Assembly (NCBI RefSeq): GCF_000236685.1
Contig: NC_016633.1
Location: forward strand, 3,066,001-3,130,000
Direction: 5' to 3'
Length of the DNA: 64,000 nt
DNA from: Sphaerochaeta pleomorpha str. Grapes
GTDB taxonomy: Bacteria > Spirochaetota > Spirochaetia > Sphaerochaetales > Sphaerochaetaceae
Part shown: positions 27,734 to 34,955 of the stretch, piece after piece
How positions within the stretch are numbered: the stretch's first letter is position 1
Layout of the letters: each line of letters begins with the position of its first letter
Made by a program: the position numbers and the translations under genes
Notes under the pieces: model-generated
What the model was told of the DNA's origin: nothing
Databases searched by the model: none
What the model saw: only the letters and a program-made list of their open reading frames with translations

Positions 27734-29335
27734 CTAGATGAAGAGGATGCCTCGGTCCTCGTAGACCGATTCGCGCACTTCGTTGCCGCACCTGATCGCC
27801 CGGTCCAGTGCCATGATCGTGGCAACCGCGCCGTCGATCTTCTCGGTGGACTTCTGCTTGTCGGGCTTGATGTTCCCAGCCGGATCGGTGCGGATGAAAA
27901 TGTTGTCCATCATCCAGCGGAGCACCGGATGGCCTGCATGTGCGATACTCCGCCCCAATACCAGCTTCATCAGCTCCTTGGTCGGGGGGCTCATATCTTT
28001 GAATCCCTGTCCGAAGGGCACCACCGTGTAGCCCATGCCCTCAAGGTTCTGCACCATCTGCACCGCTCCCCAACGGTCGAACGCGATCTCTCGGATGTTG
28101 TATCTCTTGCCGAGCTCGCCGATGAAGGCCTCGATGAAGCCGTAGTGGACCACGTTGCCTTCGGTGGTCTGTACGTGGCCGGTTCGTTCCCATACGTCGT
28201 AGGGCACATGATCACGCCTCACACGCAGGCCCAGGCTGTCCTCGGGTATCCAGAACCAGGGGAGGATCACGAACTTGTCATTTTCATTCCTGGGTGGGAA
28301 TACGAGCACGAACGCAGTGATATCGGTGGTGCTTGAGAGGTCCAGTCCCCCGTAACAGACCCTGCCCTCGAGCTCCTCGGCATCGACGGGGAAGTTGCAC
28401 AGGTCCCATTTCTCCATCGGCATCCAGCGAACAGCCTGCTTGACCCATTGGTTGAGCCTGAGCTGACGAAACACGTTCTCCTCGCCCGGGTTCTGCCTTG
28501 CGCTGTCACAGGCCGCCTTCACCTTCTCGAGGGTGATGGTATGCCCAAGCGACGGGTTGGCTTTCTTCCATGTCTTTGTATCGGTCCAGTCGTCGTCCTC
28601 TTCTGAGCCGTAGATCACCGGGTAGAAGGTCTTGTCGTGTTTGCGACCTTCGATGATGTCCTTGGCCTTCTGGTGCTGCTCGTAGCAGATGGAGTGCTGG
28701 TCGGTGCCTGCGGTGGTGATCAGAAAGAACAGCGGCTGGGCCCTGGCATCGCCCGAGCCCTTGGTCATGACATCGAAGAGCTTGCGGTTGGGCTGGGTGT
28801 GCAGTTCGTCGAAGACCACCCCATGGATATTGAATCCGTGCTTGGAGTAGGCCTCTGCGCTCAGCACCTGGTAGAAGCTGTTGGTCGGCAGGTACACGAT
28901 GCGCTTGGTGGCGGCGAGGATCTTGACGCGTCGATTCAGCGAGGGACACATGCGCACCATGTCCGCTGCCACCTCGAAGACGATCGAGGCCTGCTGGCGG
29001 TCGGCCGCGCATCCGTAGACCTCGGCGCGTTCCTCGAAGTCCCCGCAGGTAAGCAGCAGCGCCACCGCAGCTGCAAGTTCGCTCTTGCCGTTCTTCTTGG
29101 GAATCTCGATGTAGGCGGTGTTGAACTGCCGATATCCATCGGTCTTGACGATACCGAACAGGTCGCGGATGATTCTCTCCTGCCAGGGAAGCAGCTTGAA
29201 GGGCTTTCCCGCCCAAACCCCCTTGGTGTGGCAGAGGCATTCGATGAACCCAACTGCACGGTCGGCCAGGGTCTTGTCGTAGGTCGATTCCTTTGCCATG
29301 AAGGATGTAGGGGTGTATTTCTTCGGTTTCGGCAT
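27734..29335 (-). CDS. terL: Terminase large subunit
   Basis: A 533-residue packaging motor. The ATPase part has LPWQERIIRDLFG, the Walker A variant IEIPKKNGKSELAA, and the Walker B acidic pair in GVVFDELHTQP. The C-terminal nuclease has GGLDLSSTTDITAFVLVF with its first metal-binding Asp, and later ASP in the AFDRWGAVQMVQNLEGMG region. It starts after a transcription terminator and leads the head operon. Its small subunit is not adjacent but about 7 kb upstream, which is unusual. Confidence 0.92.
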   Translation of the reverse strand: MPKPKKYTPTSFMAKESTYDKTLADRAVGFIECLCHTKGVWAGKPFKLLPWQERIIRDLFGIVKTDGYRQFNTAYIEIPKKNGKSELAAAVALLLTCGDFEERAEVYGCAADRQQASIVFEVAADMVRMCPSLNRRVKILAATKRIVYLPTNSFYQVLSAEAYSKHGFNIHGVVFDELHTQPNRKLFDVMTKGSGDARAQPLFFLITTAGTDQHSICYEQHQKAKDIIEGRKHDKTFYPVIYGSEEDDDWTDTKTWKKANPSLGHTITLEKVKAACDSARQNPGEENVFRQLRLNQWVKQAVRWMPMEKWDLCNFPVDAEELEGRVCYGGLDLSSTTDITAFVLVFPPRNENDKFVILPWFWIPEDSLGLRVRRDHVPYDVWERTGHVQTTEGNVVHYGFIEAFIGELGKRYNIREIAFDRWGAVQMVQNLEGMGYTVVPFGQGFKDMSPPTKELMKLVLGRSIAHAGHPVLRWMMDNIFIRTDPAGNIKPDKQKSTEKIDGAVATIMALDRAIRCGNEVRESVYEDRGILFI

Positions 29336-29361
29336 AACTTATTTCATTCCTCAGGGCAAAC

Positions 29362-29383
29362 AAAAAGGACCCGGCGTGGGTCC
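29362..29383 (-). terminator. Intrinsic terminator before the large terminase
   Basis: On the minus strand a 6-bp stem GGACCC/GGGTCC (29367-29383) is followed by a T-rich run (TTTTTGTTTG). It lies after the stop at 29407 and just upstream of the large terminase start at 29335, so it should separate the accessory block from the head operon or be bypassed by antitermination. Confidence 0.75.
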
Positions 29384-29406
29384 CTTCAAGTGGTGGGTAC
29401 TTGTTG

Positions 29407-29631
29407 TCAGTTGTATGTTTTCTTCAGGCTCACAAGGGCCTGCCTGGTATCAGTGTCACGTGGCCTGATGTCCCAGCCGCGGTCATAGTTGCATACGACG
29501 TTGCCATTCCTCTTGAGCATCAGCTTGGAGATCCTGCCCTCGTCGATCCCGTATTCCGAACCCTCCCCGTACACCTTGATACAGTAGGTGAAAACGCTCT
29601 TCCCGATCTCCAAAGTTCCTTCTCTCCACAT
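29407..29631 (-). CDS. DUF7678-like small phage protein
   Basis: A 74-residue protein with a compact beta pattern (LEIGKSVFTYCIKVYGEGSE, ISKLMLKRNGNVVCNYDRGW). This resembles a small uncharacterised family found near terminase and amidoligase genes of phages; the family name is from memory. GGAGG precedes the ATG. Function unknown. It ends just before an intrinsic terminator. Confidence 0.7.
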   Translation of the reverse strand: MWREGTLEIGKSVFTYCIKVYGEGSEYGIDEGRISKLMLKRNGNVVCNYDRGWDIRPRDTDTRQALVSLKKTYN

Positions 29632-29767
29632 GCTCTTGCCTCCGTGTCCGTTTTGTTGGTGTATACATCCCTCAAATCGGAAACTATAGCAACCTGTTAC
29701 AGAGCAATAATTTGAAGAAACACACTACTGGTGCAGAGTCGGGTATGACACCTTGTGAAGGCTCCTG

Positions 29768-29947
29768 TCATCCTTCGCCTGTGAGTATGAAGTGAGCGTA
29801 TTCCCTTGTGTTGTCCCCATCAAGGTAGTCGACAAGTTCCGTAAGTCCCATCTGGGAGGCAATCCACTGGACCGCCCCCGTGTTGAACATGTTCGTCAGA
29901 CCGCTGTCACGTACCTTGAGGATCTGATCCCTTATCTGCTCAGTCAT
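29768..29947 (-). CDS. DUF5049-like small phage protein
   Basis: 59 residues starting MTEQIRDQILKVRDSGLTNM and ending in a helical acidic segment. The sequence matches, from memory, a family of short proteins (DUF5049) that accompany phage amidoligase/cyclotransferase genes. Its ATG overlaps the last codons of the cyclotransferase gene (AATGACTGA) and GGAGG lies just upstream, so it is translated with it. The in-frame extension to 30046 is rejected. Function unknown, perhaps an adaptor of that pathway. Confidence 0.7.
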   Translation of the reverse strand: MTEQIRDQILKVRDSGLTNMFNTGAVQWIASQMGLTELVDYLDGDNTREYAHFILTGEG

Positions 29948-30386
29948 TGGCGGCCTCCATCGATTCCATAACCGCCTGCTTGAGGATACCTTCATCGAAG
30001 CCACAGTCGTAGTAACCGTCAAGGATGGTCGAGTAATAGTATGCATCCGGCATCGCCAGCGGAGGTCCTTCGTTCATGACGTAGGCCATCGCCACCAACT
30101 CATCCCCGTCAAGGTTCACCATCAAGCGCTTTTTACGGTACAGGTGGGGGTGCCCTTCGTAGCGGTCCAAGGCCTTCTCGCACTTCTCGGTGATCTGCCA
30201 AAGCAGCACCGGAACCCTTGCTCCTCGTTTCATTTCGATGGTGGCCACGCCAGTATGTCGGCCTCCCCGAAACAACAGCTGATAATCATGCAGTACTGTT
30301 GTTCCGATGACTGCGGCATCGGGGCATCGCTCTCCCATCTGTTCGAGGTTCAGATTGCTTCCATAGGCCAGATAGACTTTCTTCAT
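29940..30386 (-). CDS. Gamma-glutamylcyclotransferase (AIG2/GGCT) family protein
   Basis: A 148-residue cyclotransferase-fold protein. It starts VYLAYGSNLNLEQMGERCP, the family's substrate-binding YGSNL loop, then has the catalytic Glu region in KALDRYEGHPHLYRK. Family members open gamma-glutamyl amide bonds with release of 5-oxoproline. The gene lies downstream of an amidoligase gene, a pairing described for phages in which one enzyme forms and the other removes or edits an isopeptide or glutamyl bond. The target is unknown. AAGGAG precedes the start. Confidence 0.85.
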   Translation of the reverse strand: MKKVYLAYGSNLNLEQMGERCPDAAVIGTTVLHDYQLLFRGGRHTGVATIEMKRGARVPVLLWQITEKCEKALDRYEGHPHLYRKKRLMVNLDGDELVAMAYVMNEGPPLAMPDAYYYSTILDGYYDCGFDEGILKQAVMESMEAAND

Positions 30387-30424
30387 CGTTGTTACACTCC
30401 TTCACTTGGTCTTCTACCACCCCA

Positions 30425-30443
30425 AGGGCGGTTGTCCCGCCCT
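30425..30443. repeat. Hairpin between cyclotransferase and amidoligase genes
   Basis: Perfect 7-bp inverted repeat AGGGCGG/CCGCCCT with a 5-base loop in the 80-base gap between the amidoligase stop and the cyclotransferase start. No T run follows on either strand, so it may be an attenuating or RNA-stabilising hairpin rather than a terminator. Confidence 0.4.
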
Positions 30444-30466
30444 CAGGTTGCAGATCCGTCGCCCCT

Positions 30467-31372
30467 TCAGGCGGCAACCCGCCGTCTCCATGCGGCGGAT
30501 CCGGTGAGGCGCTTGGTCAGGTGCTCCCGGCAGGCTTTGAACTCGTCGCCGATGAAGCCGATGCGGTTGAGGTAGGTGCGCATCGCGAACTTCTCGTTCT
30601 CGGCCTGGGGCTTCTTGGTGCTCGCCGAGCTTTGTGTGAGCGCTTGGCTGTTCAGCGCGAGGGCGAGGACTATGTAGCTTCTGACCTCCCCGGCGTGCAG
30701 AGTGCTGTTGAAACCGCGTAGCTCGACAGTTTTGTGGCCGTGGAAGAAAGAGTGCAGGTTCAAGAAATGGTAGCGGCTTTCGTGGTAGTGTGCGTCCCGG
30801 TTTCCCCGGTAGCCTTCGTACCAGATGCTCTCGATCTTGGCGAAGGTGGTCGGCTTGGCTCGGTTCATGGTCGCCACAAGGTGCTCGTCCATCCTCTTGC
30901 AGTACCGTGCCCGTGAAGCCTCTATGCCGAGGGCCTTGTAGAACAGGTCGTTTCGGGCGTAGATGATGTTCACAAAGTTTCTGATCGAGCGTGGTGTGTG
31001 CGGCTGGCCATCAAGGTGGATGTGGATGCCGCAGGAGCTGTTGGTGAAGGCCCCGGCCTTGCGCAGTGCCCTGATGACCTCCTGCAGGTTCTCGATGTCA
31101 GCTTCGTAGGTGAGGATCGGGCTGACCAACTCGACGCTATACAGGCGTGATGCACTCTCTTTGATCCCTCGAGTCTTGGTTTCGCATCGAATGGATCCGT
31201 CATAGGTGAACTTCCATGTGCGGCCATCGAAGGTCTTCAGTTCGTAGGTGTCGTAGTAGGAACCACCGTAGAGCAGCTCTCCACCGAGGACCGTCTGGGC
31301 AGCCAGGGCTGCGTCCTTGCGGGTGATGCCTGACATCTCTATCTCGATTCCGAACCGTGTTGTCTTTTCCAT
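30467..31372 (-). CDS. Amidoligase (COOH-NH2 ligase) family protein
   Basis: A 301-residue enzyme of the phage amidoligase type, related to glutamine synthetase/glutamate-cysteine ligase. It starts TTRFGIEIEMSG, the family's first Glu pair, then has VELVSPILTYE with another metal-binding Glu, SSCGIHIHLDG with the conserved His-x-His, and an Arg-rich terminal block KTVELRGFNSTLHAG. These residues suggest ATP-dependent formation of an amide or isopeptide bond. It precedes the cyclotransferase and DUF5049-like genes in one operon. The start at 31372 follows AGAGAGG; codons upstream to 31420 are not needed. Confidence 0.88.
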   Translation of the reverse strand: MEKTTRFGIEIEMSGITRKDAALAAQTVLGGELLYGGSYYDTYELKTFDGRTWKFTYDGSIRCETKTRGIKESASRLYSVELVSPILTYEADIENLQEVIRALRKAGAFTNSSCGIHIHLDGQPHTPRSIRNFVNIIYARNDLFYKALGIEASRARYCKRMDEHLVATMNRAKPTTFAKIESIWYEGYRGNRDAHYHESRYHFLNLHSFFHGHKTVELRGFNSTLHAGEVRSYIVLALALNSQALTQSSASTKKPQAENEKFAMRTYLNRIGFIGDEFKACREHLTKRLTGSAAWRRRVAA

Positions 31373-31579
31373 GCCGTCTACCTCTCTTTGGTGTGTTTTT
31401 CTTCGTACTGTAGTAATCACTCAAAGAGGGATATATAGCAAGTGTATATAAGCAAATAAGATACACTATTTTAGTATTATGAATGGATCGAATTTTTGTT
31501 GCCTTTTTACGGACCCTGTATGACAATGCATGAGGTTCCCAACCCGGATTCCATACCAGAAACAACCTAGGAGATCCTC

Positions 31580-32329
31580 TTGAGCAACACCAATTCGATA
31601 TTCACGATGCATGATGTGCCCGTTTTCAGGGCACTGGACAGTATCAGCATGAAAACCTTCCAGCTTCTCATGGGCTGCGGTACGATCGACCCGGTCAATC
31701 CATCGCTCTTCGTGCTGGGCTTTGGGAGGACCGAACATCTGTATGAGGCTGACATGCTCGTCCTGGAGCTGAGCCCGCTATCAGTGCGAGTGATAGAGGT
31801 CGGCAAGGCAGCCCTGGGTGATCTTCCTGCCTTCGAGATGAACCTCGAGCCTCTGTTCGCCCTGATGGGACCGGCCTGTCCGTCCCTTCTGCTCTCGCCT
31901 ACGATGCTGCCTCCGATGATCGTGGAGAAGCTGTACCATCTGTACTTCCGTTCACGAAACGACGGCTGGCGGCTCCTTAAGGGTGTGAGATGCTATCCGT
32001 GTAACCCGTTCAAACGAGTGAGAAGAGAGCTTGGGGCACGATACAATGCCTCCGGCCCATTGAAGGACCGAAGGCTGGAAAGAGATGAGGCAACGGAACT
32101 GGCATCGCTGTTGCTTGAAAAAAGGGCCAGCGATATGGAATGGAAGACCTTCATCCTCTCATGGGGCGACGCCGCCAGCAATGCACTTGATGAGGATCCG
32201 TCGACCCTTGTCATGAGCCTTGAGGATTTCCTTTCCCTTTACGACGACCTTCAGGAAACCTGCCGTCTCAAGTGGAAAAGGCACACTAGAAGATCTTATG
32301 CCGGGGGATCTCCTCACCCGGTTTCCTGA
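31580..32329 (+). CDS. Unrecognised forward phage gene product
   Basis: A 249-residue protein on the strand opposite to nearly all phage genes. It starts at a TTG with TAGGAG 6 bases upstream. I recognise no family. It is mostly alpha/beta without membrane segments: DVPVFRALDSISMKTFQLLM, a hydrophobic strand (LVLELSPLSVRVIEV), a Cys pair in VRCYPC and a helical acidic C-terminus. It is convergent to and overlaps by 44 bases the 3' end of the DUF4314 gene. About 200 bases of AT-rich DNA before it are shared with the amidoligase start and may hold divergent promoters. It may be a separately expressed cargo gene. Confidence 0.65.
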   Translation: MSNTNSIFTMHDVPVFRALDSISMKTFQLLMGCGTIDPVNPSLFVLGFGRTEHLYEADMLVLELSPLSVRVIEVGKAALGDLPAFEMNLEPLFALMGPACPSLLLSPTMLPPMIVEKLYHLYFRSRNDGWRLLKGVRCYPCNPFKRVRRELGARYNASGPLKDRRLERDEATELASLLLEKRASDMEWKTFILSWGDAASNALDEDPSTLVMSLEDFLSLYDDLQETCRLKWKRHTRRSYAGGSPHPVS

Positions 32330-32534
32330 CCATGTCGACACCCGGCACCACACCCAGTGTCGAGCCGGTCTCCCAGGCAACGTGCAAGGTCCCGATGTCG
32401 TCCACCTGGATCACGACTCCCTTGGTCCCCTTGGGTGGGGCTTGCTCGTCATCCATGTGCACCAGCTCAACCGTACATCCCTTTGGGTATTGGAGTTTGA
32501 GTACCTCAATTCGTTTCTTGTTCATCTCATCCAT
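32286..32534 (-). CDS. DUF4314-like small phage protein
   Basis: An 82-residue protein with a small beta-barrel pattern: YPKGCTVELVHMDDEQAPPKG, GTKGVVIQVDDIGTLHVAWETG and GVDMVRK. From memory this is the DUF4314 family, SH3/KOW-like folds carried by many phages. Function unknown; nucleic-acid or protein binding is possible. AAGGAGGG precedes the ATG. Its 3' end overlaps the convergent forward gene. Confidence 0.75.
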   Translation of the reverse strand: MDEMNKKRIEVLKLQYPKGCTVELVHMDDEQAPPKGTKGVVIQVDDIGTLHVAWETGSTLGVVPGVDMVRKPGEEIPRHKIF

Positions 32535-32598
32535 GGTGTACCCTCCTTGTCAGGCTGCATTGATTGCCTAGGTTTCCGCTAATAGCAAGTCCCATACC

Positions 32599-32961
32599 CT
32601 AAGGTTTTGACAACGCATCCAGGATAAGGCCGATCTGGCGCAGGTATTGCTCGTAGCGGTGAGCGAAAAGCGGAAGTTCGTTCTCCCCGTAGTCCAGAAG
32701 CTTGTCGGCATCCGTCTCCGATATGCAGTACAATCCATTCTGGTATGTCCAGTTCAGGGTGGGGAAGGCCGGGATCATCGGTGCTTCGGGAGCCATCGAG
32801 ACCAGGACCTGACGATACGGATCATTCTCCTCCACCGTTGGCACGCTCGTGCAGCCGGTTGAGACGATCAAGACGGCCGGCAGAATCACCGCTTTCAGGA
32901 GGTTCGATCTTTTCAGGAGGTTTTTCTTGGGTGATGGTGGTGATCTTCTGCTGTACTTCAT
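32599..32961 (-). CDS. Rz1-like outer-membrane spanin lipoprotein
   Basis: A 120-residue lipoprotein. A basic N-terminus precedes a hydrophobic stretch and the lipobox-like sequence LIVSTGC, so Cys should be lipidated and anchored to the outer membrane. The rest is periplasmic with several prolines (PEAPMIPAFP). Its first 140 bases overlap the inner-membrane spanin gene in another frame, the hallmark of Rz/Rz1 pairs. With it, this protein should fuse inner and outer membranes at lysis, which implies a diderm host. It is longer than lambda Rz1 (60 residues). Confidence 0.8.
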   Translation of the reverse strand: MKYSRRSPPSPKKNLLKRSNLLKAVILPAVLIVSTGCTSVPTVEENDPYRQVLVSMAPEAPMIPAFPTLNWTYQNGLYCISETDADKLLDYGENELPLFAHRYEQYLRQIGLILDALSKP

Positions 32962-33112
32962 CGATCTTCTCCAATTCCTGTTCTCGTTTCTTCACCGTAA
33001 ATTGGGCTTGCTGGATATCCTTTTTCAGGTCCTTGGTCTTGTGTGCCTGCAATCGTGTGATCCCCAGCAACCCCAGGATGATGAGGATCAGCATCTGCAT
33101 GATTTCATTCAT
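32822..33112 (-). CDS. Rz-like inner-membrane spanin
   Basis: A 96-residue protein with an N-terminal membrane helix (MQMLILIILGLLGITRL) and a long charged coiled-coil (AQFTVKKREQELEKIDEVQQ), typical of an i-spanin projecting into the periplasm. Its ATG overlaps the holin-like stop (ATGA), and its 3' half encodes the start of the Rz1-like lipoprotein in a different frame. The call rests on this architecture rather than sequence similarity. Confidence 0.8.
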   Translation of the reverse strand: MNEIMQMLILIILGLLGITRLQAHKTKDLKKDIQQAQFTVKKREQELEKIDEVQQKITTITQEKPPEKIEPPESGDSAGRLDRLNRLHERANGGGE

Positions 33113-33416
33113 CGGCTTTTCTCTCCATAAACTTTTTGACCAGTGGTTTCCAGAATGCCATGCACGCAGGAAGCTGCAGCAGGTAGATCACAATGGTGTA
33201 CAGGACCACCAGGTATGGCGTGGGGTTCAGGCCGCCGTCGATGCCGGTCCCCACAACGATGCGGAATGTCACATACCCCAGGAGCGCCGAGCAGGCGAGG
33301 GCGACCAGTTTGATCTCGTTCTCGCTTGCCCTGTCACGGCGAAGGCTTTTCTTGTAGAGCTCCATCACCAAGCCTAAAAAGGCGGCGAAGGCAAGTAATA
33401 TGGCACTGAGGATCAT
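33105..33416 (-). CDS. Putative holin, multi-spanning membrane protein
   Basis: A 103-residue protein with about three hydrophobic segments (ILSAILLAFAAFLGLVMEL, LVALACSALLGYVTFRIVV, YLVVLYTIVIYLLQL) and a basic C-terminus. It lies directly upstream of the spanin pair and downstream of another small membrane protein, the normal place of a holin. The role is inferred from position and topology. It is coupled by overlapping codons on both sides. Confidence 0.65.
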   Translation of the reverse strand: MILSAILLAFAAFLGLVMELYKKSLRRDRASENEIKLVALACSALLGYVTFRIVVGTGIDGGLNPTPYLVVLYTIVIYLLQLPACMAFWKPLVKKFMERKADE

Positions 33417-33718
33417 GTATGCTCCCCCTTGCTCCCAAGCAGCGACAGAAAGTAATCGTCCATCTTCTTCTCCTGCTCCTCACTCTCCCCGTTGATCTCA
33501 TGGGTCCTCAGCGACTTGAAGATGACCTTGTCGTTCTCCAGTGCCATGACCAAGCCCATCTGGATCCTGCTGATGGTGGTCTTGATTTCCCTGAGGTCCT
33601 TGGCATAGGCAAGCCTGTCGTCGCTTTTCTTTGCAAGACGGTTGAGCAGCCACAGGACGATGCCCCCCGAGCCGAACAGGCATACCGAGAGAGTGGTGAC
33701 GAGGGTGATCTCATCCAT
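33413..33718 (-). CDS. Small membrane protein with coiled-coil, holin-associated
   Basis: A 101-residue protein with one N-terminal membrane helix (about residues 5-26) followed by a cytoplasmic helical, charged region (DDRLAYAKDLREIKTTISRI). It could be a second holin or antiholin in the lysis cassette. It starts behind AGGAGG and overlaps the ParB-methyltransferase stop. Function is inferred only from topology and neighbours. Confidence 0.6.
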   Translation of the reverse strand: MDEITLVTTLSVCLFGSGGIVLWLLNRLAKKSDDRLAYAKDLREIKTTISRIQMGLVMALENDKVIFKSLRTHEINGESEEQEKKMDDYFLSLLGSKGEHT

Positions 33719-34955
33719 CCTGGGCCTCCTGGGAGGCGACTACCTCATAGGGGTAATCCAATCCGTCGCGCTGGACGGTCACCCCTGACGTCGAGCCGGT
33801 GAGTTCGATGTAGCGCCTGACGATGACGTCGCAGTACTTCTCATCCAGCTCGATGGTGGCACAGCTCCGTTCGGTCTGCTCACAGGCGACCAGGGTGCTG
33901 CCGCTGCCGCCGAACGGGTCGAGCACCAGCGTGTTGCTCATCGAGGAGTTCATGATCGGGTAGGCCAGGAGGGCCACCGGCTTCATCGTGGGATGCTCGC
34001 CGTTCTTCTTGGGCTTGTCGAATTCCCAGATGGTCGATTCCTTGCGCCCGGTGTACCACAGGTGTTTGCCCTTCTTCTTCCATCCGAAGAGCACCGGCTC
34101 GTGCTGCCACTGGTAGGGCGAGCGGCCGAGCACCAGCGACTGCTTTTTCCAGATGCAGGTGCCCGAGAGGTAGAAACCCGCCTCACAGAAGGCCTTACGG
34201 AAGTTCAGTCCCTCGGTATCGGCATGGAATACGTAGATGGAGGCATCGTCGGCCATGTGCTTTGCGGTGTTCGTGAAGGCATCGAGCAGGAACTGCAGAA
34301 AAGCATCGCCTGCCATATTGTCGTTCTTGATCTTGCCGGCCGAGCCCTCATAGTTGACGTTGTAGGGTGGGTCGGTGACCACCAGGTTCGCCTTGGCACC
34401 CGCCATGAGCAGCTCGAATGTCTCGGCCTTGGTGCTGTCCCCGCATACCAAGCGGTGCCTTCCCAGTTTCCACAGGTCCCCACTCTTGGTGAGCGCTGGC
34501 TTTTCCAGTTCTGCTTCCACGTCGAAGTCGTCGTCGTGCACACCGTCGGCAAGCGAGTCCTTGAACAGGTCGTCGATCTCTGCCGGGTCGAAGCCGGTGA
34601 GCGATACGTCGAAGTCCAGACCCTGCAGATCGGTTATGAGCAAGGCCAACTTGTCCTTGTCCCACTCGCCGCTGATCTTGTTCAGTGCAATGTTGAGGGC
34701 CTTTTCCTTGTCCTCGGAGAGATCCACGACCACGCACTCGAGCTCGGTGTGCCCGGCATCCCTGAGGATTTTCAACCTCTGGTGGCCCCCTACGACCCGG
34801 CCGGTGGTCCTGTTCCAGATCACCGGTTCGACGTAGCCGAACTGCTCGATGGAGCGCTTGAGCTTCTCATACTCGGCATCGCCGCTCTTAAGGTCCTTGC
34901 GCGGGTTGTAGTCAGCAGGCAGCAACTCATCGATGTGTTTCTGTTCAATGGTCAT
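33711..34955 (-). CDS. ParB-like domain/DNA methyltransferase fusion
   Basis: A 414-residue two-domain protein. Residues 1-110 are a ParB/sulfiredoxin-type nuclease-like domain (LLPADYNPRKDLK, GGHQRLKILRDAGH). Residues 160-400 are an N4/N6 amino-methyltransferase of the beta order: DPPYNVNYEGSAG (catalytic DPPY) comes before LDPFGGSGSTLVACE (SAM binding). Such phage enzymes methylate DNA to evade host restriction or control packaging. The ATG at 34955 overlaps the last codons of the SAM synthetase gene, an intimate coupling of SAM maker and SAM user. A TTG two codons upstream is an alternative. Confidence 0.88.
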   Translation of the reverse strand: MTIEQKHIDELLPADYNPRKDLKSGDAEYEKLKRSIEQFGYVEPVIWNRTTGRVVGGHQRLKILRDAGHTELECVVVDLSEDKEKALNIALNKISGEWDKDKLALLITDLQGLDFDVSLTGFDPAEIDDLFKDSLADGVHDDDFDVEAELEKPALTKSGDLWKLGRHRLVCGDSTKAETFELLMAGAKANLVVTDPPYNVNYEGSAGKIKNDNMAGDAFLQFLLDAFTNTAKHMADDASIYVFHADTEGLNFRKAFCEAGFYLSGTCIWKKQSLVLGRSPYQWQHEPVLFGWKKKGKHLWYTGRKESTIWEFDKPKKNGEHPTMKPVALLAYPIMNSSMSNTLVLDPFGGSGSTLVACEQTERSCATIELDEKYCDVIVRRYIELTGSTSGVTVQRDGLDYPYEVVASQEAQDG

